The translations under genes were made by a program, and so were the position numbers. From Malurus cyaneus samueli (taxonomy: Eukaryota; Chordata; Aves; Passeriformes; Maluridae), in the NCBI GenBank assembly GCA_009741485.1, contig CM019214.1, positions 1,891,402 through 1,955,401 of the forward strand: a stretch of DNA of 64,000 bases, given 5' to 3'. The notes below the pieces were generated by a model. It was not told where the DNA came from. It saw only the letters and a list, made by a program, of their open reading frames with translations, and searched no databases. Each line of letters starts with the position of its first letter. The stretch's first letter is position 1. This document shows, piece by piece, positions 1-13,000 of the stretch.

Positions 1-962
1 TGCTAGCTGCAAAACTAGACTGCAATTTATACACAAAATATACAACTCCCAGTGACAACATTCTGATAAGGATTCTGACTGAAATCAGATTTTCTTCCCC
101 CACACTATGCACGAGGTCATTTCTTCCTCTTCCCCAAATATAAACAGATGGTTTATTAACAGTAAGAACTGTTTTCTCTGTACTAGTCAAGCCCATCAAG
201 ACCACACAAAGCTGCATTTTCCTCATTGTCTCTTCTCAAATGTAAGATCTCAATGCAGGAAGGCATTGTCTCTTTTCATTTAAACACTAAACTAAATAAT
301 TCTCCCCTTCAGAAATCCTGATTTGTGTTTCAGTGTCCTACCCCAAGACAGTAAGTACAAGGTGACAATTGTGAAAACTTCAAGACAGGAAGGACGATAT
401 AGCTTAAAGACTTAAAATTAATTTCTGCAGTCACATCTCCATGTGTCATTCATTCACAAAGGACTGTTTCCTGCTCTGCATTGTCAAGTGATTTTTTCAG
501 TTGAGTTTTTAAAAGGCTCAAGCCACAGTGAGCCTCTGGGGCAGATTCATCTCAAATGAGATTACCTGGAGTAGTAATGGTATCAGGTACCTGCAAGCAA
601 AACTAAAGCACCTTTGTAAATAGCTTTTTCCTTGCATTCATTTGGTATTTTATCTTTTTTATCCGTTTGAGACAGCTGATTTCAGTTGATTCTCACCTAT
701 ACATTGTTTTCAAGAAAATACACAGTCACACACATCATTAAGGATTTACACAGTTTACAGTAGTAACAGACCCACTTAAAAAACAGTATGTGTTTCTTCA
801 ATTGAATTCAAATCTCATGTACAAATAACTTTGTAAAACTTGAAATTTCATACACAGTTACGGAGTTTAAATGCTATTTATCTTTCTACCACACTGATAT
901 GAAAGTGCAGGGAAGACTGAGAACAAACTTCAGAGTACTTAGATCTTTTATCCCTCACATAC
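1..962 (-). other. MAP3K15 intron 14, partial
   Basis: AT-rich intronic DNA downstream of exon 14. I searched it for the glycine-loop exon (GKGTYG) and did not find it, so the kinase-domain exons must lie to the left. No repeat or other feature was recognised. Confidence 0.8.
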
Positions 963-1050
963 CTCCAATGTGTCTCCATCTATTTCTCCTTCTAGTTCCA
1001 AAGTACTGCCCATTGCATCAGACAAAATTTCTTTTACCAAACCACAGAAT
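963..1050 (-). CDS. MAP3K15: MAP3K15 exon 14, end of PH-like domain and linker
   Basis: This 88-bp exon runs from acceptor TTTTAG to donor GTATGT. It encodes [20 protein letters not shown] then GEIDGDTLE, ending in phase 0 just before the YDYD...GKGTYGIVY segment that opens the kinase domain in the family. The next exon is not in bases 1-962. Sequence is less conserved here (ILSDAM against MITNTA in human), as expected for a linker. Confidence 0.95.
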
Positions 1051-4000
1051 CTAAAAAAGAAATAAATAGCACAAGATCCAAGAAGAATATCATTTCAGAA
1101 GCAGATTAAGCAGATTCTTCACAAGCTGGGACGAGCATGTTCACAGGTTTCTTTCATTAATGACTTTCTCCATATTTATCCCATTTAAATTGATGAGGAA
1201 CATCAAACACACACTAAAAATCCTCATTATTTTATTTGCTGTAGCAGAACCCAATAGTTACTTCTTATTGTAATTGCATAGTAAAACCTTTGTAGATCCA
1301 ACTCCAATATTTTTTCAGTACATGTTTGGCTGCAAATGTGATTAGTTAGTATTTCAGAAAATTAGGTACTGTAGCTTTTTGTCAGGCATTCAGAAAACCA
1401 AAAGTATCAAAGCAGTAATATGGCTGGAAGAACAGAGTTTGAACTAGTTTCTAGTTTTCTGGGGTGGAGAAACTTAAGAACATTTTCTCCTGTAGTTTCC
1501 CACATGAGCCACTCTTTTTTTCCGAATTCTACACAAAACGGTTAACAATTATTAAAAAATATTATAAACTATTCATAATTTCATTTCATACACCTCTTTC
1601 ATTAAATAGCAGAGACACATCTGTGGAACTGACTCCTGCAGTGCACTGAAAAAGGCATGAAAAAATTGACCATTTTCATGACACACAAATTGCACTGCAA
1701 AATAAAGGCTGAGGAGGTAACACTCATTTTAGTGTTTCCTACCTTTTATGCAATGCACTCTGCAAACCTAATAATTTCCTTAAACCTGATTTTATTCCAT
1801 GTGATACATCAGTAGTAATTATTGGATGAAAAAGTGAATCTATAATTCAACTCCAAAGACAAAGTGTATTAACAACTCCCTCTACACCATTCAGAAGGTG
1901 TATTTGCAAATACCAGTCACAAGGCAGAATCTGGTCTGGGGAGATTTAGTCCTGAAATTCAGCTAGCCTGCTGACTTTTTAGAGACAACAGGCCATCAGA
2001 AAATATTTGACTACAGGTCTAATCAGTAACACAGCTCTGTGACACAATGTAAATTAGAATTTTTTGTTATACTTAGATGTTTTGATTTACATCAAACTGG
2101 TTTTTTTCAGTCTGACACATAAGGGAACCTGGAACAATGTAGTACCTTAAATGACATGGCCAAGACAAAGCAAAATAAGATAATAGTTTTAAGTTAGATT
2201 AAGCTACTTTAAGCCTTTTTCAGAGGTAATGATTTGAAGATAAACTAATCAGAATCAGAGAGGAAGTACAATTTAATCACCTTAAACATCACTGAGTTTA
2301 CATTGCTTCTTCATCAAGAAAAAAATATGTGAAGAAAGAAATAATCTGTTTTTCAGGCAAAAAGACTGGTTTTCAATCTCTACTAAATCAATTTTCTTTA
2401 GTCTATAGATGAGGCAGGGAACACTCACACAAACTGAACTCACCTGCTGCACTGGTTTTCTGTAGAAAAATAGATTTGAAAGTCATCATAGTTGTCATGG
2501 ACATAGAGAAAACAACATCGTTCATCAAACTTGGAAATGCTGTAAAATTCACATGAGGAAAATATTATTTTTAATATAACAATTAGAAGAAATAGGGCAA
2601 TAAGGGGTTTTTTCATTATGAGCACTTAAGAAACCTCTTTTTCACAGTTAATTACATCAGAGAAGCAGTATGCAATTATATATATTATAACTAGAAGTTT
2701 TCAGTTGATTTCTATATTCTATAATCCTATCTCAAATTTGATAAATAAGCTTACTCTGGTAAAACACTGGTTTATCTGAAGTGTACTGAGGTTGGTTTGT
2801 TGTTCACCTCCACTTTTACATCAAATTTTTTGATGACACCTCAATGGAATCTGAATTGCTTTGGCACTAATTCAGCTATCAGAGAGCCTTTCTTTTAAGA
2901 TTGACAAGTACATCATGTTTTTTATAATTCCATTGCTCCTACAATAAATGGAACTGGGAAATACCAACATTGAAGCAGATCCTTCTCAGTCTAGACTTTT
3001 TATGGCCTTAATAATGATAAACAAGTTTTGGGATGACCAATATTTACTCCAGATTGCAGCAATAATTCTGACTAAGTCATTATTTATTGCATATTGTGTC
3101 CTGGCAGTGTCATATATATCCCATCTAAATGCACTGAAGCCATAAAATACAGTATCAATATGAAAGTAAATCCAGGAATTTATCTCTTATCCTAAACACT
3201 TGCACTTCAGTATTTTGCTATATAATTCCAAACAGTTAGGACTGTTAAAGAACTTTTGTGTCTTAAGTTAATAAAATTTCTTAGATTCTTATCTGATCTG
3301 TTTAGACAAACTCTTCAATTTTGCTTATCCACTGCTGACCAGTTAGTTCAATGCCATGTTACATTAACAACTTGTTGAAGCACATTAAGGGCTGCATGGA
3401 AAACATTTTAAAAAAAATCTGAATTTTGCCTGAAGAATTGTTTTAGAAATTTGTGAAAATACACCACGCCATTCTTAAGCTTTATTTAATTTAGCAATTT
3501 CTAATCTAACAAGTCAGACAAGCACATATCTGACATGAGAACCAAGAGACAAAGCACAGTGATTCTTCCAGGGGCAAATTCTGGAGAGACAAAACAGCAT
3601 CTGAATAACAATGCTGCATTAGAAAAGTGTCACAATTTTAGGGTTTTGACAGAGTGTATGTTAAGTGCAATCACATTTTTTTTAAGCTAATGCAATTTCA
3701 AAAGTATAGCAATTTAAAGTTGTCATATACAAAGCAAATATCTAATTCCACTAAATTTAAAAAAGATTGCCTCTTTGAGCTTTGTAATCTTCAGCAGTGA
3801 TTAAAAATCAAAGCAAACCAAATTAATTGCTTGCTGCCTTTTGATTAAAGTTATCTTTCTCAATGATTAATTTCTGTGCATTGTGTTGACTGAAGGTAAT
3901 TAATATGGTGCAGAAACTTTATGCTGAGTTATGCTTAATCAGTTCCACAGACTTCAGTAATTCATGTTGCATTGGAGTAGTAGATGTAAAGTTCATTTAA

Positions 4001-7000
4001 ACCAAATCTGCCTTTTTTTAAAGGAAAATACTGGAGTTACAGTAAAATCTATGTCCAAATCCACAATTTTATGTTTTCAGTCACGACTCACATAATTCAG
4101 GGAAATACTTCTTCTCTGAGCTTGCTTGGGCAAATTATACAAATCCAGGGAAGGCAAACCTGGGACCCAAACTTTAGGCATTACGAGTCAAGATCAAAGC
4201 TTAGAAGCCCTCTCCTTTCAGAACTACAGAACCTATGAGGTATTTGAATTTATTGCTGTACTTGAATCAGGTTTGTCAAGCTCTTAAGTTTATGCATCCA
4301 CACAAATGTCCCCAGCAAACACTATTTATGTCCCTGGAAAGGGAAAAGAGAAGGCAAAAGCCCACCAGGTGTTCTCTGTACTCACAGTTCCTCTGGTTCT
4401 TAGCTGCATCCTGCATAATTCAGATAAGAGGAGATGGGTTTTGTTTTTTTTTTCCCCTCTCCTGGTGTTCTCTGTCTCACCTTTCTGGCAGCAAAGCAGC
4501 CCTATTTAATACACACAAACTACCTTCTAAATGTAGTCATGTATTTTGCAATTGTTACCACCAAATGTGAATATTTTCTACCCTTCAGTTCCCAGAAAAA
4601 TCCTCTTTCTATGTAACATTCTGATCTTCCTTGGTACTGATATTTTGAAACATTTATTTGTGAGTAGTGTTTACATTAATCTAGGCATCACAAAATGGAA
4701 CTGTCTTAACTATTTAAAGGCTAGTCCTTTAGAAACTCCACAGTAGTCTACTTCCACCTGAAGAATTCTCTTCTGTCCTTAGCAAAAAACTCCATTCATG
4801 CCTCACTTATTATTTCTCTAATAAGCCAAGTCTTGGTTAGCAGGTTTTTAAATAAAGCCATATCAGAAGTATTTCTGAATTCCAAACAGAAAATAGGTAC
4901 CATGGTTTCCTTTTCTAAAAGGAAAACAGACAAGCTCTTCTGTCACCTCATGGAAGTGAAGAGCTAAGGGCTCTTCTTTCCTTCTGCTCTCCATGTTTTT
5001 AAGAGATGGCAATAACTTCACTGAACCATTTAGAAAAAAAAAACCAAAAATCAGTTACATAACTGAAAACAAGAAAGTCTACCAGAGCAGACAGACACCA
5101 ACACACCCCCCTGAGATGAGTGATCCTATGAGAAATGCCAATCCGTGGAAAGGCAAACTCTGCTGTGACATTTCCAGGCAGGTTGGACAGAACAGATTTT
5201 ATAATTGGAAGAGAGATTGAAGGTAGAATCCATATTTCCCATTTAAAGAAAATATAAAGCATACACAAAAAGACATTTAACTGTTATCTGACACACCGAC
5301 CTTATTCCCCGAATGGAAGAAGCTGTAAAATTCCATTCATGAATCTGTTTCTGTAAAGAACAGAGGTACAATCAACCACAGTTTGTTTTCAATATTAAGT
5401 CAAAATGAAAGTCACAGCATGGTAAGCAAAAGAAAGCTTTTCCAACATGGCTCTTTTTCTTTCTTTCTGTCTTCCATTCATATTTTGAAATAAGATTGAT
5501 ACATGGGAAAAGAACTTATACATATATGCTATTTTACTCATCTGAGAAAAAATGAATATAAATGGCACAGAGTAGAAGCAAAGGCTGCATTTCCTTGTGT
5601 AAAAATAAATTTGAAGACTAAATTGTGCAGTACAATTTACCAAATGTTATGTTTTGATGCAACACAACTATATTTTATATTAAACATGAAGCAGACTATG
5701 CCCTACTCTTATCTAAGCTCAAAGGGAAAGGCATTCATCACAGGCTGCCATTTTTTATAGTTTCTAATATTACAATTGTAAAAGTTTAAAATGGCTAAAA
5801 CACTGAACACAATACTGGGCTTTATCTTTTCTTTTAATCTAACTTTGAGCTGCATCTTCACAAAAATCACAGAATTCCAATGAGAAATATTATGAGCAGA
5901 CTGAATAACCCATGCACTGCTAAGAGACATGGTCAATATAAGATAATCTGAATGATATCAAAGCCACTTGAGCTCTAAAAAGAGTCACTCCTTTTACTTT
6001 CTCTGCAAAATGTCAACTTTTGTAACTGCATAAAAGAGATACAGAGGCTTGGGCTCCACAGAAATGTAGCAAATTTTAAATTATTGTAAAGTGCTCTAAA
6101 ATCTACATGTAAAGATTTACTTTATGCACAGTGAATCAGAATATGTTTAACAGATCTGCTGGCAGTTTTACCATTTCAGCTGGAGAGACATGCCACAAAG
6201 ACAGAGAGCTCTCATCTGCTTCACTGTTGATGGAAACATAAGCAGGCTGGTAGACTTTAGTTGGTTCTATCACCAAAACCTGCAGACAGAGAGCATTTTT
6301 CCTTAATAAACCAGCAGCTAATACACTACAGCATCTTCAGATGCTCTGATGTAGACAAAAGGTAATTTTGAAGTAAGGCCTAAAAAATTTCCAAGGGAGA
6401 CAGGAGGGCAAGACAAGGCAGGAAAAGTCTGTGTTCTTATCAACAACAGAATAGTATTATCACAATTTGTTATAGAAGACTTACAAGTATTTCTTAGAAT
6501 GCTTTTAAGGTAGTGGGCTATTTTTTTTTACAGCATAAAGATTAAGTACAGGAGTTTGGTTCATGCAATGAAATAACACGCAGTTAAGTTTTTAAGTATT
6601 GTGTTTAGAGTCTTCTGATTCTTATAATATCCTATCCAGAAACATAAAACATACAAAACTTGTTTGGACATAATATCTTACTGGAAATCTCAGTCCATTA
6701 GTTGTTTCTTTCGTTGCCTCAAAAATTATATCTAGCCAGAAAGTCAATCTTTCTTGTTTAGGAGAATGTTCTATGGTGAGTTTCTTGAAACGCTGAATTA
6801 ACATCAGATTCTGAACTAATGATTTCAAGTACCTAGAATGTATTGAATTAGTGAGTTAACAGAGAGAAAACAAAATTTGACCAGATTCTAAAACCTTTTA
6901 ACTGACTCAGACATCTAAAATGAAATGTGTTTTAAAAGCTAAAATGGTAATGGAAATGGTAGTGTTGCTTTTTACAGATTTCTGGAAAGAATAGCAAGTT

Positions 7001-10000
7001 TAGACGAAGCCTGAAGTCATAAGCTCCCATGGATGTTCATGAACAAGAGCTTTTTACAAATGGGTATAGTTAACATGAGTGGTTACATGGGGATTAGACA
7101 GGATATGATGAGCTAGGAGATGGTGGGGGAGGGAAGCAGCAGCTAGCTAAACTCTGAAAACAATGGTTTCATCATATTTTCATAATTGCTTCACAAAGAC
7201 TCATTATCAATTTCCAAATTCTTTCTTATAAAATACGTGCTTCAATGGGATATAAACCTGACAATGTTGGAAAATTTAATTTCTTACCTTCCCCCTTCCT
7301 TCCCATAATAAAAGAACAGAGTATAAAGTCAGAGTTGCAAACAATCTAAGATGGAAAAATCCAGTTATTTATGTGACTGCAAGATTTTTTAAATTTGTGT
7401 ATTTCCCCACAATTTAGTACTTGAGCTCCAGCCTTCCACCACATACCAAACTGGAGGTTTCAGCTTAAAAAGCTTCTCTGCTGCTTGTACTGCTTTACCA
7501 ACATCATTAGCCAGCATGCTCACACTGAAGAACTGTCCCACATCCCAGTAATTGTTCATTTTTTCCAGGCTTCCTTTTCTTCCCAATAAACTGTTTAACC
7601 GTACACCTATAAAATTTCAATTAGAAACAACAATTTTCTATCAGTAAAACACTCTTTGGTGTTTTTTACTGGTAAGTCTATCAGTAGAAGACTAATTTAA
7701 GACTTGATTAAGCATTACTGATGAAAATAAAGTGGAGTAAATTTTCCCCAGGAAAAGAAACATTGCACAACACAGAGGCAGGATCTGCAAATCACACCCT
7801 CAGAAGAGTTCAGAAAGTCAGAACTCCTACTACACAGTGCTGAAAAACCTCTTTTGCTTCTGCCTCCTGATTCTCAGCTGCTCCAAGGCAAAAGGAAAAT
7901 GTCCCTTTGAGATTCCTGTGCTCTAGACTGCCATTCAAGATCAACCACAAAAAAAACCTGAACCACCTTTCTTTCTATGCAACCCTATAAATATTTTGTT
8001 TTCTTCATAGGGAGAGAGGCAGAAAACTTGTCTGTGTCACTGTGTGTGAATATTTACCTATTTTTCTCAGTTCCATTGAGCTTTCAAATTGTTGTCCTGC
8101 AACAAGCAACAAAACTGCAAGGTTAATTCCAGAATACAGCGTTGGCTGCAGCTCAAATCCTTTGCGATACCTGCAGAGAAGAGTCAAGAATTCACATCTC
8201 ATTGTTTAGAACTGAAATATTGCCAAGTTTTGGTAAGTATTTTAAGCTATTGATTTACTGTGAGGATTATATTGGCACCAATGGCCCTAAGCACTCTGTT
8301 TCAAATTCCATGTTCATTAAAGCTAACCCAGCTAACACAAGTTGAATGCCCACCACTACTGGTGCAGGATCAAGAGATCACCTGAAGATTCCATGCACAC
8401 CAAACCAAGACTGCTAAAATTATTGTACTCAAAAGTAATTCATATGATTATACAAACACACCTACGTGAACAGTGAAAGCCTACATGTGTATGCATGCCT
8501 TAATTTCTTAAGAGAATTTATAACAGTTTATCACTGCTTTTTCTCATATCCAGGAGATCACAGCATGTCCTGGAGATCTGGCATGGAAACCATCCTTGCA
8601 CAGAGCACCAGTGTAAATCCATGATCTCACTTGTATTTCATTTTGGCCTTGAGACACATTATTGGATGTTTCCTCTATAAAGACACAGATTAATTGATGT
8701 TCCTCTTAATAAAGTGCATCATTCAATATCCAGGAGAGTTTATAAAGAGAAGCAAGGAAATACATATACAAAGATCTGATGCTCAGTAAACCACTTATTC
8801 AAACAGGACCCTGGAAAACAGAGATAAGTAGAAAACTAATCTTTTAATTATTACAGCCCTGCTTTTCACATCCAGATGTAAAATGTTTGAAAATGTTTTT
8901 AAACAGATTATTTTTGTGGGTTTTTTTTTTTTTCTATCAACTGTTTACCATTCGATGGAATGATCTCGACTATTGGTATCTTTACAGTCAGAATCAAGAA
9001 ACATATCCTTGTAGATCCTCCCACATAAGCAAAACATGTCTGGAGCAGGATGATCACAGCTCTGCAGGACTTGAAGCATAACTTGGAGTGCTTTGTCTCT
9101 GTCACCTGCATTATTTCTTCTGAAATCAAATACAGAGAATAAAATAAATGAGCTCAGATTTGAAACAGTAACTGCAAGATGGGAGAACAAGGGCATTCCT
9201 CATCTGTCCCACAACCCATCCATCATTACTATAAATACACTTTATTGAGACTGATGCACAATTGTTGGCTGACTGATAAAACCCAAATGTACTCTCCTAT
9301 CATTGGTCTGTAGGTGTAGCTCACATAAGAACTGACACAAACCCAGAACTCCTCTGTGACAAAAATCTGTCATCTAACTTCATTCCCCTCCTGTATACAC
9401 AGACAGACTCTGCACATCCTGCAAAGAGAAAAAAAGTGCTTGTTCAGTGCTCATTCCTGACAACACTTAACAAAAATGGCCATTTTCAGCATTCAGATCA
9501 TTCAGCTATGTCCAAGATTTGTAATCTTGAATCCAGAGGATCTGGAAACAATAGCAGGAAATACCAGCTAATTGCAGGAGAAGTCCAGGTAAATCCAATC
9601 TTACCCAAAAGAATGGCAGATCTCAATATGGAGCCTTTGAACTACAACAAGAATAGAAGGGTCAAATTGAACTTATTTATTAATTTAAATTCTTCAGATA
9701 AGAAAAAGACTTTGAAAACTAACAGCTGTCATCCAGCATCTTTTGACAAATATTTAACAATTGAATTAAGAAGAAAACAGTGATTAAATAACATTTCCAT
9801 TCCCTATTATTATTAAACAATCAGAATTTTTGCCTCCATTTACCTTGCTGTTTTTCTAAGTTTAAAACTCAATATTTACTGCAAGAAGTCAGACAGAACA
9901 AACAAGAATGTCTATTTGCAAGAGTAATGCAAACACATCTTTAGAGTTTAACACCTCTTCAACACTTTTTTTTCCATCACCAGAGAGATTTAAAACATTT

Positions 10001-13000
10001 ACCAATCCTGTTTTAGAACTGTTTCCAATTTTCCAAGCCCCACCTAGGTATCCATGAACAGGTCTACAAGGATGATGACTATTCTGTCAGCAATACCAGC
10101 AGCAGATAGTGCTTTCAGGTAAATGCATTACTTGCACACCCCAAAAGGATTAATATTTCCTGTACAGTAGCTCTGTTCCTTAGCTGATGCAAAAAGACCA
10201 GTAACAACACATCTGTAGCAAAAATTCAGACTTCTGTGCATGTTAGGTGATGGAGAACATCTAATAAAATTAAACAGATTTGTAACTGGTTGTGCAGGCT
10301 TTATCCTGCCTTTGATGTTACTGGCAGACTGAGTACATTTTTAAGCATTTTTTTCTTAAGATTAACTGCTCTGAAATAAATACTGGTCTTCTCTAATGAG
10401 CACACAAGGAGAAAGTTAGAATCTTTTATCAGTTTTACAAGAAATAAAGAAGAGGTAAATCCATTGCACAGGTCAGCATGCTCCAACCCAAACTCTTCTG
10501 AACAAACCAGACTCTTTCACTAAGAGTACCCAACTTTCACTGTTAATATTAATGCAGAGAAAATTAAGTAAACAGAACTTAGAACCTAATTAGGCCTAAA
10601 ATGAACATCCAGCAGCTCCCTGGTGTTGTATATTGTGATCACAGAAGCTGGCATATGTTCTGAGCTCTTCCTGAAAACACAAGAAATGCACAACTAGAAT
10701 CTAATGTAGAGCACTTTAGCATAGGAACAGAAAATCTAAAAATCACTGCTTTCCCAGATTGACTCAAGTCTGCCTTGTGTGAAAACAGGTTAATTAATAA
10801 TGTTAATATAAAGAGGTGCTATGTACTGATTGAAAAGAGTATAACACAGAAAAAATGCAATGAACAAAGCAAGACTGATTAAAATGGGCATTGTGCAGAT
10901 CATGGTGGGAGTACTGGACATCAAAGGATGAACCTGCACACACCAAATACAACAGGAGAGCATTTCAAAAAACAACCCTAAATAAATACTGTACTAGAGG
11001 ACTTGAAATGAAAGATATCTCTCTCTTATCAGGAAAAAATTACCATTACAAATAATTAAATTCAACAAAATTTAGCACATGACAAGTATACACCCATCTC
11101 GCAGGATATTATTATTAAACAAAAATCAGTTTAGGTACCTTTATATTAGACCCTGTTTTTCACTGCAGAACAATTCGTTGCCCATTGGGTAATACAAAAC
11201 CAACACATCAATTATAATAATTTACAAACTTAGGAAACTCTCAGCTTCTCAATTCCAAAAAGAGAGGGCAAACCAAGGAAAAAACAAACAACCTGAAAGA
11301 TCACATAGGCTACAAGCAAATTCTCTGAAGTCAGTATCAAAAAATACTGTTAGATAATATGTAGAACCTGTTATGCTTGACCAATACAGATTTTCATTTC
11401 TTATTTCAGCCCCACTCTTTGTCAGGTCTGCATGCCTGACCTTGGAATTTGTTTCAAGGTGTCTTGAAATGTGTCTGTGGTGTTATCAATAGAGTAGAAG
11501 AGATTACCTTAAACATCAAGGCTTAGCACTGACTTCTATTTATTTTTTCAACCAAACTCAACTACATTAGCATCCCCATGCTCCCCAGATTCAATTTAAA
11601 GCCAGAGCAGAACAAATCACAAAAAAAACAAAGTCATAAAGGAGGTAATTGAATAAAATCCTCTTCTCAGAGCAAGTGCATCTCCCACCACTGGAGCATG
11701 GCAGCCTTGGCTGGGCCTGAAAAGCTGAATCTGTTAAACCTCTGAGGATGGAGATGCCCCATTCAGAGTTTAACAGAGCTGAATCTGTTAAACCTGCAAG
11801 GATGGAGATGCCCCATTCAGAGTTTAACAGAGCTGAATCNTGCCCCATTCAGAGTTTAACAGAGCTGAATCTGTTAAACCTGCAAGGATGGAGATGCCCC
11901 ATTCAGAGTTTAACAGAGCTGAATCTGTTAAACCTCTGAGGATGGAGATGCCCCAGCCCCTCTGAGCAGGGAAAGCTGAAATAGTGGATATGATGATGCA
12001 CAGGCATGAGAAGGAAGGCAGAAAATGTTCTCTTTATGGATTAACTTGGTGCACCAGGAGGGATTTGTAACCCCTGAATATGAAGTTTTATAAAGCAGAG
12101 CACAATCCCAATAGGCTGCTACAGAAAGGACCCCACCAGAGCATTTCACTGCTCCTTGGAGCTGACAGGCCATCTTGCACTGAATTACAAATTCCCCCAT
12201 GGTATCACACAAACAAATCAACTTTAGCAATGAAACAGAATTTTGAAATAGGCTTCTTTCAATGGTGCTCTTCAGCACAATACACAAACTGTTAAACTCT
12301 CCACATCTGGGAAAAGATACATCCTCTCTTCAGGAAGTTTGCATATACACCCAGTGAAAAGATGAGCTACTCTTCATATTTTTTTCTAGGTCTGGACGGC
12401 ACAGCTTTTAGAATCACAAATCAGAATTCCTTCCAAATTCTTTCAAAAACAGTGGGTGAAAGAGGTAGGAAAAAGGTTATTACTGTAATTTCTTTAGAAA
12501 CTCAATTAAAAAAAAAACCCGCAGGTCTCAGAGAGCTGTTCATAAAACTATTCTTTTTTCTTATTGCTTTCTTTGTTAGCACATTTTAGTCCTCTCACTG
12601 CAAACTTGACCTTGTGAAAACCTTCACAGAAACTAAAGAGAGAAAATCAATCTACATTATCTGAACATGATAGCTACAAAAGTTGCTGCCAGTTAAGAAA
12701 GAGATTTGCAAGTTACTTCCAAAAACTAGGGCAATTATGAAAATATCCTAATGCTCAATAAAACCCTGCCAAAGTCCCTGCAAGCAAAATGCTAGGAATT
12801 GAAATGAGCAAGGAGCAAAAATTAAAAATGACAAATCATGATGTATTTTACAAATAGCAGCACACTAATCTTCAGTACTGTGTACAGTTTTAAGCTTTAA
12901 AAAGAAACTAAAATATTAGGATTAGGGAAAAAATTCAAATTGAGGGAATGATCAATGATATGGAATCGTTTCTGTATGAAGAAATCATCAATAAATTATG

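Larger units (their letters stand above)
1051..8948 (-). other. MAP3K15 introns 13 to 7 (between exons 14 and 7)
   Basis: Introns at 1051-2443, 2540-5300, 5351-6171, 6280-6681, 6833-7446, 7607-8057 and 8171-8948. All are AT-rich. Apart from short homopolymers I saw no transposon, tandem array or further exon. ORFs of 60-110 codons in them show no family resemblance and no splice context. Confidence 0.75.

Noticed and set aside
1..962. Kinase-domain exon of MAP3K15
   Set aside because: The glycine-loop segment expected after exon 14 was not found on the minus strand here, so it lies outside the window.
9436..9783. 115-codon plus-strand ORF in intron 6
   Set aside because: No similarity recognised, antisense, with composition typical of AT-rich intron.
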